Shown here: one piece after another, positions 1 to 12,989 of the stretch
Layout of the letters: every line of letters begins with the position of its first letter
Position numbering within the stretch: the first letter of the stretch is position 1
From: Ficedula albicollis
Taxonomy: Eukaryota > Chordata > Aves > Passeriformes > Muscicapidae
Assembly (NCBI RefSeq): GCF_000247815.1
Contig: NC_021674.1
Coordinates: 27,623,763 to 27,687,762 of the forward strand
Direction of reading: 5' to 3'
DNA: 64,000 bases
Notes under the pieces: model-generated
What the model was told of the DNA's origin: nothing
What the model saw: only the letters and a program-made list of their open reading frames with translations
Databases searched by the model: none
Made by a program: the position numbers and the translations under genes

Positions 1-1149
1 CAAAAAGTTTCATGGTAGGATAATAACATTGTACATAAAAAAGATAACATGCAGTCATATTTCCTCGCATTAATGAATCTCTCTTAAGTGACTGATTACT
101 TTATAATAGAAGGTGTATCTGCTTCTCAGTAGCTGTGATTGTTTATCCACACAAGAGAAATTTTGGCTTGACAATCAGCTGTGCTGTGGCACCTTGAAAA
201 AAAACATGCAGAAGGGACGTTCTGCACTGCGGTAAAACAGGGGACGAGCAGTTCATTCAGGCAACTGAATAAGAGAAACTGCACTCTCTTTTTGAGCAGA
301 AAAGAGGTTCTAAGAGGTTTATAAAATATTTGCAAAATATGGCTTCTAAAACTGTTTGATATGAAAGGCATATTGGAAACCATATGATAGTAAAGAGACA
401 GGACAATTGGTCACATTAACACCAGAGTACAAGCTATATAGGCATAATAAAGTAATAAAGTAATTGGGCAAATTGTAAAAGAAAAACAACTTAGCAGGAG
501 TTTGCCAAGAGATTGCAACCACAACAGACAACCAGTATAGAAAGTCATTAGTAAAGGGAAACAAGAATATATGGAAAAACTCTCTGAAGCAGCTGCAGAA
601 TACATGGACAATGCCACAAGTAACAAGTCCCAATAATCAAATGGTATTCACGCAGAAGTGCTAAAGGAATTGAGAAGTCAAACAGTGGAACTGAGGTGTG
701 TAACCTTGCATTTCAATTGTCTTTATATATGTCTTTATATATAGTCTTTATAAGTGCCTAACTAGGACATTAGGAAAGAACTAGCACTCTCCTGCAAAGA
801 AAGTCTGCCTCACAAACCTCTGCTGGAGGCAAGAAGCCTGGAAGAATTTCAGATGATATAGTCCAGCTGCATTTCCAAATGATACCTCTGAAATAAAAAC
901 CGCAGTTCTCATGTAGATTAAAACACAAAAAGTATTATTAAGATACAAGACACAAAATACACAATGAAATATATTATAAGTTTGCAAAGTGATGGGAAGT
1001 GAACATACTACTTCAAGAATCTGTCCCAGGACATCGGAAAATTTGTTGAAAATGCAGATGTAACCAGGTTACACATGGTAGTAAACACAATGAGGGAAAA
1101 ATGGTTGAAAAACTAGAGGGGACTGGTGAAATTGAAATATTAATGGGAC

Positions 1150-1530
1150 ACAAAAATGAAAGCCAAAAATACAATGCAGACAAAAGCAACCCACAAAGTA
1201 AGGACAGTCCTAAATTCACAAAGCAACTGGCTCAGAGCTGGCCATTGCATGATCAGGAGGTTAAAACAGCTAGTTCTATGAAATAGTTGGTAGACACTAA
1301 ACAGCAGGCAAAAAAATCCCCAAAGAGAAAAGAAAGAATTATTAGGAGAGGAATAGCTTTGTCACTGCATAAACCTGCAAAGGGCTCACATCTTGGCAGC
1401 TACACACAGTTCAGAGCAACCCTTTCAAACAAACATACACTAGAACCAGAAAAACATATAAGGGTAACAAGAATGACTGAAGATCTCCATATGAGAAATA
1501 AGTTAAGTAGACTAAGACAGTTATTATGAA
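1150..1530 (+). mobile_element. Ancient degraded CR1-type LINE fragment
   Basis: The stretch from about 1285 to 1525 follows, in order, the landmarks of the 3' third of old amniote CR1 reverse-transcriptase sequence: a run resembling the conserved Ala/Lys-rich codons, an ATTAGGAxxGGAATAG-like block near 1340, a TTTGTCACTGCATAAA block near 1358, a GTAACAAGAATGA block near 1466 and a CCATATGAGAA block near 1487. The frame is broken many times and both ends are indistinct. The match is from memory of the family, without an alignment, so the exact subfamily and limits are uncertain. It is much more diverged than the CR1 copy at 61 kb. Confidence 0.55.
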
Positions 1531-1539
1531 GTTTGCACA

Positions 1540-4500
1540 GTCATATTCCAGGGTATAAATAGCATTTCCACAACTAACTTAATGTAACTCTGTGTTGCTG
1601 TAAACATCTTACACTCTCACAAACAGTCTAGTCAGGAGAATGGGTTTAGAGTATGAAAATAACATGCTCTGTTAGGTAAGAAAATGAGAAAGAAATGAGC
1701 AACTCATGAAAAATATATGATTTGATATCTTAAATAAAAAGCCTTAACTGGGTCTTAGTATTTAAATTTTTTTCCTTAAAGAAATAGAGATATTTGTGAT
1801 GTGGATGGTAGATACCTTACCAATTACCAAAATATGACTGTTAGAAGAATCTTAATTTATCCTTGCAACACCACCAAGGCATTTCAAAAATTAACCAGTG
1901 CCTACACCAGGTGTTTTACACACATGACAAAGAGACAGGTGATACCCAATGAGCTAAATTCACAGTGTGCTACTACTAAAGATGCCCAAAGAGCCAACCT
2001 ATATCAACAGCCCCATTACAGACTTTAAAGTTATCCATATAAAATATGAACACCTACTTCTGGATGAAAAAGACTTACAGAAGTCATATCTTCTACCAAT
2101 TTGCTCTATCCAACTTCTTTTTATTGTGTTAAAAAAAAAATAAATATTCCCTATAAAATAAGCTCAGCAACTGGCTTTGAGTCACTCAGCCTGTAATCCA
2201 GATTGATAATTTAAAATACTCCAGAATGAAGAACACCAACAGAGTCTCAGGTCACATCCTTTTTTAATGGATATAGTATTCTATCTAATTTACCACCTCT
2301 AAATTCTTTTAGCAGAGACCCAAGAGCAGGAATGTCAGTGGCAGTGATAGTCTGCAAGGATTGTATTTGTGGTACAGTAGACATAAGGATAAAACAAAGC
2401 AAAATGTACATCTGAACAGCTTTTACATAGCAGTGTGGCCAAGATCAAAAGGATACCCACAAATTATTTGCTGGCTAATTAATTTGCACTTTCCTAGCTC
2501 AAGCAATTATGTTAATACAATAGCTGTAACAAAATGATAATATTACATTTTCAGCTATATATATCTAGCTGCAATCCCAAGTTTTAGGTAATATGCAGTG
2601 CAAATAAACACCTGTTTTCCCAGCAAACTTCTGGTCAAAGCCAGGTAGCACAGTGTCTGGTGGACTGGCATACAGTAAAAAAAAATTACAAAACAAAACA
2701 AAAATTTCCAAAATCTACAAGTAAGAAGCCAAGTATGTCCATACCTGTGTCATAATACTAATACCAAAAAACATCACCTAATTACACGTCCAGGATTTCA
2801 AAGAAATAGAGAACCACCCTTGCAAGTGATGGAACGTTTACATTTTTATGACCTATTCTTGTCGTGCACAGCACCTCTTGCTCACACTACTGACATCCAG
2901 GAGTGAGCCCTAAGGGAGCTTTTCTAAGTGAGGGTTTCTGTATGTTGCATTTAAAAGGAATACAAACTGACAGAAAAATAACTCAAAATTGCTATAAAAT
3001 AACAGGTACCTCCCAATGCACAAGCACATGACATGCACTTTAATGCAACACATTTCTTCTCATTTTGTAGTAAACTAAAACACACTTAAGGTTTTCATAA
3101 AATGTAAGAAAAAATACCAATTGTGTTAGAAATTAAATTAATAAAAAAGTTACAATCCTTGATTTTATTAATCAAGTGCTTCTAGTTCCAAACCATGTCA
3201 TTTGGCTTATAAAAAAAATTGAAACAATTTGTGGTTTTTTATTGAAGTAATGGATGAAAATATTAAAATTCTTTGTTTAAGACTTGTGTCTTGGCACAGA
3301 ATTGCACTGGAAAGCTGTCACAATGGGATTTAACTACTCCACATAATTCTTGATAAGGATTGCAATTTTTTACAAGGCAGCTGCTACCCAAAGAGCGAGG
3401 GCCAGAGCCCATCCACCACATGGTTCCACCATTCTTTGCAAGGTGAAAACACTGCATAGCTCCAAAGCACAGAAAAGCTCTGCTCCCCAGTGCATGGGGA
3501 GTGGTGGAAGAGTAGAGCAGTCCATTTCCAGGAAACCTTGCTATCAGTTGTGGATGATCTTTGGAAAATTAGCAAGATTCACCTTCTGTTTCAACAGTTC
3601 CACCCTTCTTTTCTGAAGTGTTACAAAAATTACTGATACTTATCCTAAAACAAAAAAATCAAGTACAATCTCAATGTTAATACAAACCGATTTTCCCTGT
3701 CCAGCCAAGCACAGGCAGCATCCAGATGCCTGGAGAGCAGACACACCACAGCTCTGTGAAGGGAGAGCATACAGGGCTAACACAGGACTGCAAACAGGAC
3801 AACTACTGGAGACTAGGCAAGCACACACCTCATCTGCAGCCAACAGGACTAATGCTGGCAATGACTACAAGGCAAAAAAAGTTTTGATGTAGCAATTGTC
3901 TTTGAAGTATGTAACAGGAAATCATATAGATCATCGGGAATATCAATGAATGATACCACAGACATGAAATCTAGTTAATTCTTTCTCTTGGGTTTTTTCA
4001 AACAGAACTTACTGCTTTATATTAGAGGCTCTCTGAGTCTGTTTAAATCAATTTATTCCTGTTAACCTATTTTGAGCTTCAGAAAAGACGTCCAACTCTC
4101 TTGTGTGGAACAACTGATTCAGAGAAAGTAGAAGCAGGAAGAGAAAGATAACTATCTTCTCAAATAAAGGAAAGACTCTAAGCACAAGGCAGGAAGCAGC
4201 TGAGATTTACCCAGTATAAATAACATTTATTTTGTAAGAGTAGCATCAAGAGACATGATCTTTCAGCAGCGAGTGAATGGTTTTTGCCTGAGGGGAGTGA
4301 GTATTGCATCTGATTCCAGGCTTGTGACCAGTCCTGTCAATAGAACTTCTGCCTCCTCCAATTTCATAATTTAATTCCCTCCCAAATTTAACCTCAGAGG
4401 ATTCTGTCACAGTGAAATTCACTTCAGTGAATCAGTGGAATAACAGAAATTTTACAGGCAGGCATCTTCAGTCTTAACTAAATTTTCAACCAATCATCCC

Positions 4501-6230
4501 TGCTTTGCATCTCATATTTGCCCAACAATCAGGAAAAGAATGCCATGCAGGCTCTGGAAACACACATTCACAGTTATGAAATCATTCACAGTTACTGCAT
4601 TCAGCAACAAAAGGACTGTTTACTGAATCACCAGTAATACAGCAACTGCATCCACTGGAACTTTGCTGGACCATCATCTTAAGAGATTCTTGATAATTGT
4701 AAACAGCATAGGTACTCCTACTGCATTTTATGTACATGACTTTTTACCATCTATATTTGCACCACAAATCACTTATACACAGCTCATTTGAAAGCCTAGA
4801 ACCACAATCTGTTTTGCAATGTATTTAGTGAAATGACATCTCAGATGGTGAAAATTCCTCAGTGCATTATACCTTTGAGCAGCTAAACAGAACTCAAGAT
4901 GTATAGTGAATAATTTAAGTGTAAATGCAAAATTTATTGTAGGCACAAATTGGTGAAACTACAAATAAAATAATCTGGGATTAGGGAAATTTGTATCAAG
5001 TGAACTACAGTAGGCAAAATGAAATTAAAAATTAATGAGAAAGGCAATGAGAAGGTCTGTCAGAATAATATTGAACATGCATGAGCTGGTCAGTAGCAAA
5101 AAAGTGAACTACAGAGAAAAGATGATCAGATTTCACCTGGAAATGAAAGAGAAGATATAGAAGGCAGAAAACATCCTTTTCTTCAGAGCCAGATGATTTG
5201 TTGCATATTTAACAACAAAGGAATCAACTCCTCTGCAGCCTAAGCAAACCCACAACTTCCCGAAAATTTCTACACCAATTTAAACTTTACAGACTCTATG
5301 ATCAATCTATAATCAGCAGCATGTACACATGTACCTCTTCAAAACTTGGAATTCTTCAAAATAAATTGTTCAAAATAAAGCAAAAAGTCTAGCCACAAGA
5401 CATCACTAAATTTGCTCAGATGACTGAATCCAGCTAAAGAGAATTTACACCCAAAGGGGATGCTTCTTTGAGAACAGATCACTTCTTTGATCAGACCATC
5501 AAGTACTACCTCCCTTCTTATCACAAAAAGAGAGTCTCAGTGAAGTTACAATCTTCCCTGTCCGGTGTGATACCTGTTGAAAATCATTTCTGGTAATAGG
5601 AAAATAATTTAAAAATAAAAACTTTAAACTGAAGGCAGATTATGTCTTTCAAATTTTCCCAGTATTAAACTGCAAAACTTGACACAGTAAGAGAGAAATT
5701 TTCCCTACAACAGCATCATCAAAAGTCACAGACTTTTCACCATACTTTTTGCAATGTCCCAAATTTCAATAACAACTGACTGAAACATGTAAAATATGTC
5801 AAAGAAATTACAGCATATCAGAATAAATTCACACTGACAACTGATAAAACCCATTTGCCAACAGGAAAACATTTTTCACTAAGAAAAAAAACACCTCTCT
5901 TCTCTCAGTCTTGATTATTAAGGAATTCATGTACATTACCTAGGAAGAAGAGACTAAGATCTAAAATTCATAACTTTCCTGGTTAATAATAACAAATTTT
6001 GTTATTATTTGTTATTTTGTTATTATATATACAAATATGTTGATTTTATAGTATTTCCTTATGTCTGACTACTTTCCATTCCCTCAGTATGTCAGAGGCA
6101 TAATTACCAGTCTATCTCTGTATCCCAAAGACCCAATGACCTGATCACCTTGTTAGGTTCCACCTCCCATTTTTACTTCTTCCTCTCAGATTACCTCACA
6201 GATTTACATAATTACATTCACTTCAGAGTA
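1540..6230. other. AT-rich non-coding stretch, no gene recognised
   Basis: Stops are frequent in all frames and I recognise no RNA gene or transposon. Two local oddities occur. At 3263-3616 several overlapping frames are open on both strands, and the minus-strand frame is followed within about 20 bases by an AATAAA. At 5985-6009 there is a near-perfect 25-base palindrome. GC is locally raised at 3380-3530 and 3700-3860. Confidence 0.5.
5985..6009. repeat. Short near-perfect palindrome
   Basis: Two 12-base inverted arms (AATAATAACAAA and its complement) flank a single T. It is embedded in a run of GTTATT-like repeats, so it may be a by-product of low complexity rather than a functional hairpin. 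Confidence 0.6.
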
Positions 6231-6235
6231 ACCAT

Positions 6236-6438
6236 TTATTCCAATTTGTATCTTTGAATTTTGCTGCTGCTTCTTTTCCAGGAGACAGCTTGTGCTCCTA
6301 ACAGTTTGTTCATTTCTTCCAGATGCGTCGCTTGGTCTAATGAAATGTATTCATTTATAGCAACAAACACTTTGGTATGTGCATTAGGAGTATCATAGGG
6401 AGCCAGTAGATCCACAGGGAGGCCAGCTGCATCTTGGC
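6236..6438 (-). other. Candidate terminal coding exon, unidentified protein (unconfirmed)
   Basis: Read on the minus strand, a pyrimidine-rich tract ends in TTCTACAG with the AG at 6440-6439. It is followed by an open frame of about 67 codons ending in TAA at 6238-6236. The predicted peptide has balanced composition, with a segment around VFVAINEYISLDQATHLEE that reads like folded protein rather than translated low-complexity DNA. The intron-like sequence upstream runs into a CR1 copy at about 6508. The stop codon lies inside an AATAAA (6240-6235). I do not recognise the protein, no neighbouring exon with matching splice phase is visible, and a 67-codon open frame is well within chance for 64 kb. 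It could be a real last exon, a dead exon or coincidence. Confidence 0.22.
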
Positions 6439-6507
6439 CTGTAGAACTACAAACACACACAGTGGATTGAGGGAAGTGGTTGTCCAGTGACAGAAAGACA
6501 GAAAGAG

Positions 6508-6888
6508 GAGCTGGAGCAAATTCAGTGGGAGGTCACACAGCTGGTCAGGCAGCTGGGGCACAAACCCTGTGAGGAGAGGGTGCTGAGGGAAAGGGGATTG
6601 TTCAGGCTGGACAAGACAAGAGCAAGAGGTCATCCTGTACCTACAAGGTTATTATCTAGAAGCTGGAGCCAGGTTCTTTACAGCAGTGCATGGCAGGAAG
6701 ACAAGAGGCAATTGACATAAATTGAAACTGGAACTGCTTCATATGGAAGGGAAGAAAAAGCTTTTTCATTCTGAGGACAGCCAAGCATGACCCAAGTTGC
6801 CCTGAGAAGCTGTGTAGTCTTTGTCCTCAAAGGTTTTCAAGACCAGACAGGATAAAGCCAGGAGTAACCTGGTCTGGTCTACATAACA
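6508..6888 (+). mobile_element. CR1 LINE 3' fragment, older subfamily
   Basis: The order of motifs matches the 3' end of avian CR1: a CCCTGTGAGGAGAGG block near 6567, GGGATTGTTCAGGCTGGA near 6595, ACAAGAGGCAATTGACA near 6700, a degenerate 'leucine-trp-cys' region, then TTTTCAAGACC and GTAACCTGGTCTGG near 6870. The usual terminal short tandem repeat is missing, so the element is truncated at the 3' end as well as the 5' end. Small indels break any reverse-transcriptase frame. The variant resembles CR1-F-like copies more than the copy at 61 kb, which is an inference from memory. Confidence 0.75.
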
Positions 6889-6889
6889 A

Positions 6890-9800
6890 GACCTTACTTT
6901 GAAAAGGTGATTATGCTAGTTTTATCTCCCATAAAGTTCCTGTGTAATGAAATATACGAGTATAAAATGGTTAATGATCGTTTCTTGGCTATTTGGTATG
7001 CAACTTGAAAGCCCCTAATTTCTAGATTTGCAGAAACACTGAACACAGTGGCACACAACTGAGCATAAACCGGTGTTAAAGTGAGCACAGAGTGGTGGAT
7101 GACCAGAAAAAATGTGTTACAAAGAGGACAGCAGGTATTACAAGATACTTTGGATTTCAATCTCTCTCTGCCTAAGTTTCAAAGCTTTCAAAGAGAGAAC
7201 ATTACTTTGTCTACAAAAATACTGTGAAATAAATTAATGCAATTTTAGAAAGTACTCAGGAGACTAATTGTCTGCAAAAAGCCCATTTGAAATTAACAAT
7301 TCTATGTACAGAGGAGAGCCTGAATAACTATCAATAAACAAAGCATGAGTCTGTGCTCCAGAAATTAGTATTTTATCAAGTGTTTTACTTCATAAGCAAA
7401 ACATGTCAAAACAAAGAAAACAAAGCAACAATAATGCTTCATGAATCAAGAAAAGCTAAAAAGTGAATACCATAAAACTAAATCAATACAAGCTATCACA
7501 ACATTCCAAGCTGCAAAAAATATTCATAGCAGAGTATTCCATTTGGTACAGACAAAGCAAACAAAAACTCTGAGCCATTTCCTTCTTGGTGCAAAAGTAA
7601 GCTACCACTGTACTTTTAAAATTTTATGGAGGATAGAAAATTAAAGATGAAAAAACTACAAATATTATACTTGATCCTCAAACATAAAACACAATAATTT
7701 CCTTGGAATACTAGTTTGCCAAGCTATTTTGGTTCTGCATTTTTTACAAGGCAATTCTGAAAAAGATTAGACTACAGAGTGAATAGTTGAAGGGTTATTA
7801 ACCCCAAAGAGAATTTACTCTAAATACCCTTTAACAGTATGTAGATCACTATTCCAGTTCAGACAGACATCACAAGTACACTCTTGTGTACATGGCTTTT
7901 GAGGGATAAGAGTGGATAAGCCACTTCACCTCAGGCTGGAGGAAAGGAAAGTAGACAGTCACTTTTCCAAACCAATTTACATCCTAAAATGGGCAATAGA
8001 ACAGTTCTGCTGGCACTCACAGATTTAATACAAACCAAAAGTTAAGATGTTACAGTGCTTATCTTCCAGGTTTTGGTAATGTCATGTAATATCTCAAGCT
8101 AGAGTACCAACTTTAATTGAAGTTATCAACATCAAATTATACAACCATTCAGCAAAGGCCAGTCCCTAAAAGAGAGTTTAGGGTTTAACATGCAAAATGA
8201 GGCAAGAGATAAAGGAATACAACTGTCAAAGAGATTAAAAAACTGAGCACAACAAAAACCAGAAGTGCTCATATAGAAGTGCTCATATAGCACAAACAGA
8301 AGTCATACATCCAACCTCACTGGCCTCTGGATCTGCTTCCAAATGACTTGAAGTTACAAAAGCATGCAACAGCAGACTCAGGAAATACAGTCCAGTCTTC
8401 AGAGTCGAAAGACAATGCTTCACTTATAATACCTACTATCCCAGTCAACTTCCCTCCTGGAAAACCTTTGGAGTCAGGGGAAAGCAATCCAGAGAAATTA
8501 CTTGCTGTCAGACCCAAAGACACTGCCTTAAAGGAGAGCAACTAATGGTAAAGCATCCCTTTTAGGTTTGTGCATCATGACACAAATTACTTGGAGCTTC
8601 CTCAGGAGAGCCCTTCCTCAGGAGACAATGACATGAGACAAAGCAGTGCATATTCTCAATATTGCAGAGAGTAGTTTTACTTCTGTCAAGTCACACAACA
8701 GGTTTTTTTTCATTAATTTATTTATGTCTACTTTATATAAAACTACTAGCCCTGGAGTCACTTGTTTTCCCATGCCATATTGTAGAATTTTACACTTACT
8801 TACAGATTTCTGATGTTTCATTAGAAAAACTTCACTAATTTTAAAAACAGTACCTACTTCACGGCAACAACTTATCAAGGTCAGCTCAAATCAATAGTTT
8901 TAATATTTTAACATGGATAACGCTACATCTAACTCTCAGAAAACATTGTACATATCTAAGGCATGTTTAAAACTCATTCTTCTGCTTTCAATGACAAAAT
9001 GGAATTAATGACTTTTCCAATTGTTATCAGCTGTTGTCTACTTACAAAAGACAGGTTTCTAAACAAGAAAATTATTGCTGGGCTGTAATCAAAAAAAGGA
9101 GGAAAATTTAGTGAAAATCACATTCATAAGAGGACTCATCATGGCATGTGGATTTGTATAGTGACTGAGGAATCACCAACTGAAAGAGAAAGGGGATATA
9201 TTTGATCTTAATCTACTGCACAACACACTGCATCTGTCAGAAATCTTCCAATATCTAGTATGGACACAAAAAGGAAAAGACACACATATGAAAAACAAAG
9301 CTTGCTACAGCAATAAAATACAATAAATTAATAAACAAATATGCTATGCAGTATTTAGCTGCTCAAAGCTTTACTGAGGGTAAGACAATAATGTTTGTTG
9401 TCAGCATCAATAAGCAGGTTCTACATTAATTTGTGTTCTCCTGGTCTGTAAAGTGACTTATGAATTTAATAATGAGAAAAAGGAGATACACTTCCCTGGG
9501 AACACAGCAACTGAATCTTATCTTTCTCTGAATACTACTTAATGTAGCACATGCTTGTACTTCCTGTGATACAGTCACAGACCTCTCACTGCCATCTTCC
9601 TAAAGAGAACATGTCTGGTGATTGTGTCCATTGCTAAACTCAACTTTGTTCAGGAAAATTAGAAGATAGCCAAGAAAATCACCACATGAATATATATACA
9701 TACAGAAAAAACCCATGACCAACATGATAAAGTGGTATTATGTCATATTTTAAGGGAAAAGCACATCTCAGTTTACTAGAACTCTTTAGGTAGCTTAACA

Positions 9801-10500
9801 AGAACATATAAAAGAAAAATGATAGATCTATCTAGGCTTTTAATGCCACATAAAGAAACTTCAAAAGCTATATTCAAATATTAATTTAAACACAGGAAGC
9901 AATGAAGAAAATCACTAGGAAGAGTATAATAGACAAAATTCACATAAGAACTTACGATATCAAACTACACAGAGCCAATTCCAAAAATACAATATAGGAG
10001 ACAGAATTGTAACAAATCATCTGTTTTACAATGTCTAAGATAAAATACAGCCACTTTCCCAATTATTATTGTCATAGATGTGTTCATTCTATGGAAGATG
10101 GATCATATATTTATAAGGAACAGATTGGTTCAAATCAGACTGAGCTAGGCAAAACTTTGAAAAATTCCAAAAGAATCAAGCAACAAAAAAACTCGTATTG
10201 GCACATACATACTAATTTAGACATATTCAACATTATCCCTGTTAAAAGAAGTTGTGTTGAGATATACACAGTAATTATACTAACACTGGGATTGTCTGGG
10301 AAAAAATACTGTAAAATTACCTATTTAACACAAAACAGAGGTAAAAAGAATAAATGGAACGTTACTTTTTACTAACAGCAATCTATGATATAGTAGATTT
10401 TCAAGTTTTTTCTCTTCTTGAGCCCAACACATACTACTAATACGAAAAGTCCAAAAGGCCAATGCACTGTCTGGAATTCTGCCAAGGCCTCCCAGGATCT
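6890..10500. other. AT-rich non-coding stretch, no gene recognised
   Basis: Unique-looking sequence with dense stops. The only local feature is an interval near 8290-8545 that is open on both strands and carries a 14-base tandem duplication at its edge (8261-8288). No RNA gene, transposon end or promoter is evident. Confidence 0.5.
8261..8288. repeat. 14-bp tandem duplication, two copies
   Basis: AGAAGTGCTCATAT occurs twice head to tail at 8261 and 8275 with no mismatch. It is a small member of the class of two-copy duplications that recurs through the window. Confidence 0.85.
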
Positions 10501-10518
10501 GTCCCTGGTATACAGTAC

Positions 10519-10669
10519 CTGGGGGTGCTGCTGCCAAGTCCCACTAATTGCAATTTACAGGACTGGAGAAACACAAGACTCTTGGGAAAATTATTATTTC
10601 TTTCTGTGGCCATAGACATAGTCTCAGCACTGTGAGAAACAGACACTAATGATTTGAAGAATTCATCAC
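10519..10669 (-). other. Candidate internal exon (unconfirmed)
   Basis: On the minus strand a pyrimidine-rich tract ends in TTACTCAG (AG at 10671-10670). An open frame follows and ends at a CAG|GTACTG donor-like site (GT at 10518-10517). The interval is 151 bases, starts at phase 1 and ends with two bases of a codon. The peptide (about 49 residues) begins DEFFKSLVSVSHSAE and is mixed polar. I recognise no protein family. Splice-like signals of this quality arise by chance several times in 64 kb, and the phases do not fit the candidate at 6236-6438. Confidence 0.13.
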
Positions 10670-10689
10670 CTGAGTAAGATGTGCACAAA

Positions 10690-11810
10690 TGGGATATTTC
10701 TTTGTAGGGATTTCACTTTTACACTATTTTATTATCAATCTGCACTTTGGGAACATATCTAAATAGAAGCCATGTAAAAAAAACATAGAAAATTACTCTA
10801 TAACATAATCCATGTAAATGAGGAATATTCTGCCAGGGGATGTGCAAATAAATCCAGCAAGTATTTAGATAACTTAAGGATGATACATCAAAAAACTATT
10901 AAAACCATAACACAAGCACTATCTTAAAGTGAAGAAGCTTCTAAACCACAGATCCACAGAAGTCAGGGGAATGCCTCAGAGACATAGCACTCTGTACCTT
11001 TCCACCTTCTTGGAGAATCACTGATAATCAATCACTTTAGATAAGGAGACCCTTTGATCTGATACAGTGCAGGGGCTCTTATGCTCTTCTACTGGCCACT
11101 GTCCAAACTGCAAGATACAGGGTCTGCATTACAGGTAGTAAAATGTATACAACATTAAATATAAAGGCAGAGGAAGAGAGGAAGAAATCCATAAATTTTA
11201 TAGTGAACATAAATTCCTTCAAATGAAGAAACATCCCAATTTTTTCCAAGCTAATTTCCCGTAGGAAGAACTGAAAGAAAAGATCATTCAAGAGACATCC
11301 CCTCTGGGTGACAATGTAGAAGGAGCTGTATGAGGACAAGGAGAAGAATGTTCTTTCTCACAATGAATGCACTAACACTAGAGAACTGTGTTACTATTGG
11401 AAACAAGATATAGGTACTGGAGCATATTCAAAGTAACTGTACTTACACCACTTTGTTGATGACCTGGCCTACCTTTCTATTTCCACCAGTGTTCTATGCA
11501 AGCTAATAATTCACATCTGTTTTCTTGCAATAAAAACACTGTTGGCACACAGAGTCAATGACAACGAGGGATGCCTGAAACCTGTGAAAAATGTTGACAG
11601 TGAAAAAGAAGGGGTGGGGAGGAAGGGACATTATGAAAACAAAACAAAAGCAGGGAAAAGTTGTTAACTTACAATGACATTATCTTTATATATTAGTGCA
11701 AAGTGCTTGAAGTCTTCCCAGATTTATACATTAAAATACATCAAATACAATCAAAATGTTTGAATCTAATTATGTAACATCCCTGCAATAGCATTCTGTA
11801 CAAATTTTCA
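10690..11810. other. Non-coding stretch, nothing recognised
   Basis: AT-rich sequence with no recognisable transposon, RNA or exon-like structure. The minus frame at 11079-11339 is open for 86 codons but encodes a low-complexity hydrophobic peptide opposite A-rich DNA. Confidence 0.45.
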
Positions 11811-11819
11811 GAGATTTAC

Positions 11820-12142
11820 CAGTTAAATTCAAAAATAGTGCTAACATCTTGGGCTTCTTCCCCAAATGTATCTTGATTTTCATGATCACTGCAGAGGTTC
11901 TTTTCTTCCCTTCCAACACTTTCCAAAGGACCAAGCTTTGAGTCCTGAGGAGCCCTCTGAAGGCATTGGGAATTCTGAGGCTGCACCTGCATTCTCACAC
12001 TGGTTTAAGTGACCTGAACGTGCCAGCTGTCCTCACTCAGCACACTGGTGTCACCTTTGCAGAGGAGTTTTGGTGTGTTGACTTGGATTCTTTCCAGAGA
12101 AGACTCAGTCAGAAGCTCCACTTTGGATGTGCACCAAATGTA
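11820..12142 (-). other. Exon-like interval with one in-frame stop (possible dead exon)
   Basis: On the minus strand the sequence CCCTATTACAG (AG at 12144-12143) resembles a good splice acceptor and GTAAAT at 11819-11814 a good donor. The 323 bases between stay in one frame except for a single TAA at 12007-12005. The two halves of the frame encode hydrophilic, acidic peptides, with ESSLERIQVNTPKLL in the first and REEKNLCSDHENQDTFGEE in the second. That composition is typical of disordered segments of large proteins and unlike the surrounding translated DNA. No homologue comes to mind. It could be a degenerate exon, two chance frames that align, or a functional exon with a sequence error. Confidence 0.2.
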
Positions 12143-12989
12143 CTGTAATAGGGACACAGGGCTCCAAACCAGTAACTGGTTCTTGAACAACTTCAAATCA
12201 CCCCTCTAGTAAAGGCATTTCATTCAACAGTCCAAACTAAAACTCGTCTGAGGTAGGACCCCTAACCTAGACTGCTACACTGCAAGCATGTAAGCCCCAG
12301 CACCAACTGCTTTGATCTAATGATCTCTTCCTCTTGCCAAACTGCTTGCTTCCACTGACATAAACTGAGTGTTCATCACCACTCCAAAATACTCTACAGA
12401 TTTCAAGTCATGTGCTGTAGTTCTCAAAATTAAAACCCTCCTATGTGCAGAAAAGTGAATGATTGACATCGACACAAAGAACAAAGCACATAGCAACAAC
12501 TATTTTGTTTCCTGTCACTGCTTACACTTAAGAATTAAAAGAAAAATAAATCCATTTTTTGTGGGAAATTCTGAATCAATTCGTTATTAAAATGGCATTG
12601 CTTATGCAAGTAATTATTGGATAATGTTTAGCAAAGAACAATTTACAACATGAAGAAGAATAATTAAGAAAATAATCAATGAAAATTAAGTAAATATCCC
12701 TAAAACATAGCCAGTTAAAGTCATTGCCAACATGGAAAAAAAAGCTGTGCAGCAATTACTTTATGTTTTGAGTATTTGGGGAGTTTTATTCACCACTTCG
12801 TACATTTAAAATTGTACTTCTCCTTTATGTCTCAGTAAGAGAGGAATGCTGCGTATGCACAGCTCCAGTTTGTAAGAAGACAAAAACCATGGAGAGGTCC
12901 TGATCCTGCACACCTGATTCATGCAGCAGGCCCACAAAGTCTGCCAAACAAAGCTACTGCCACAAATATGTCAAACGAGATTTGACTAA

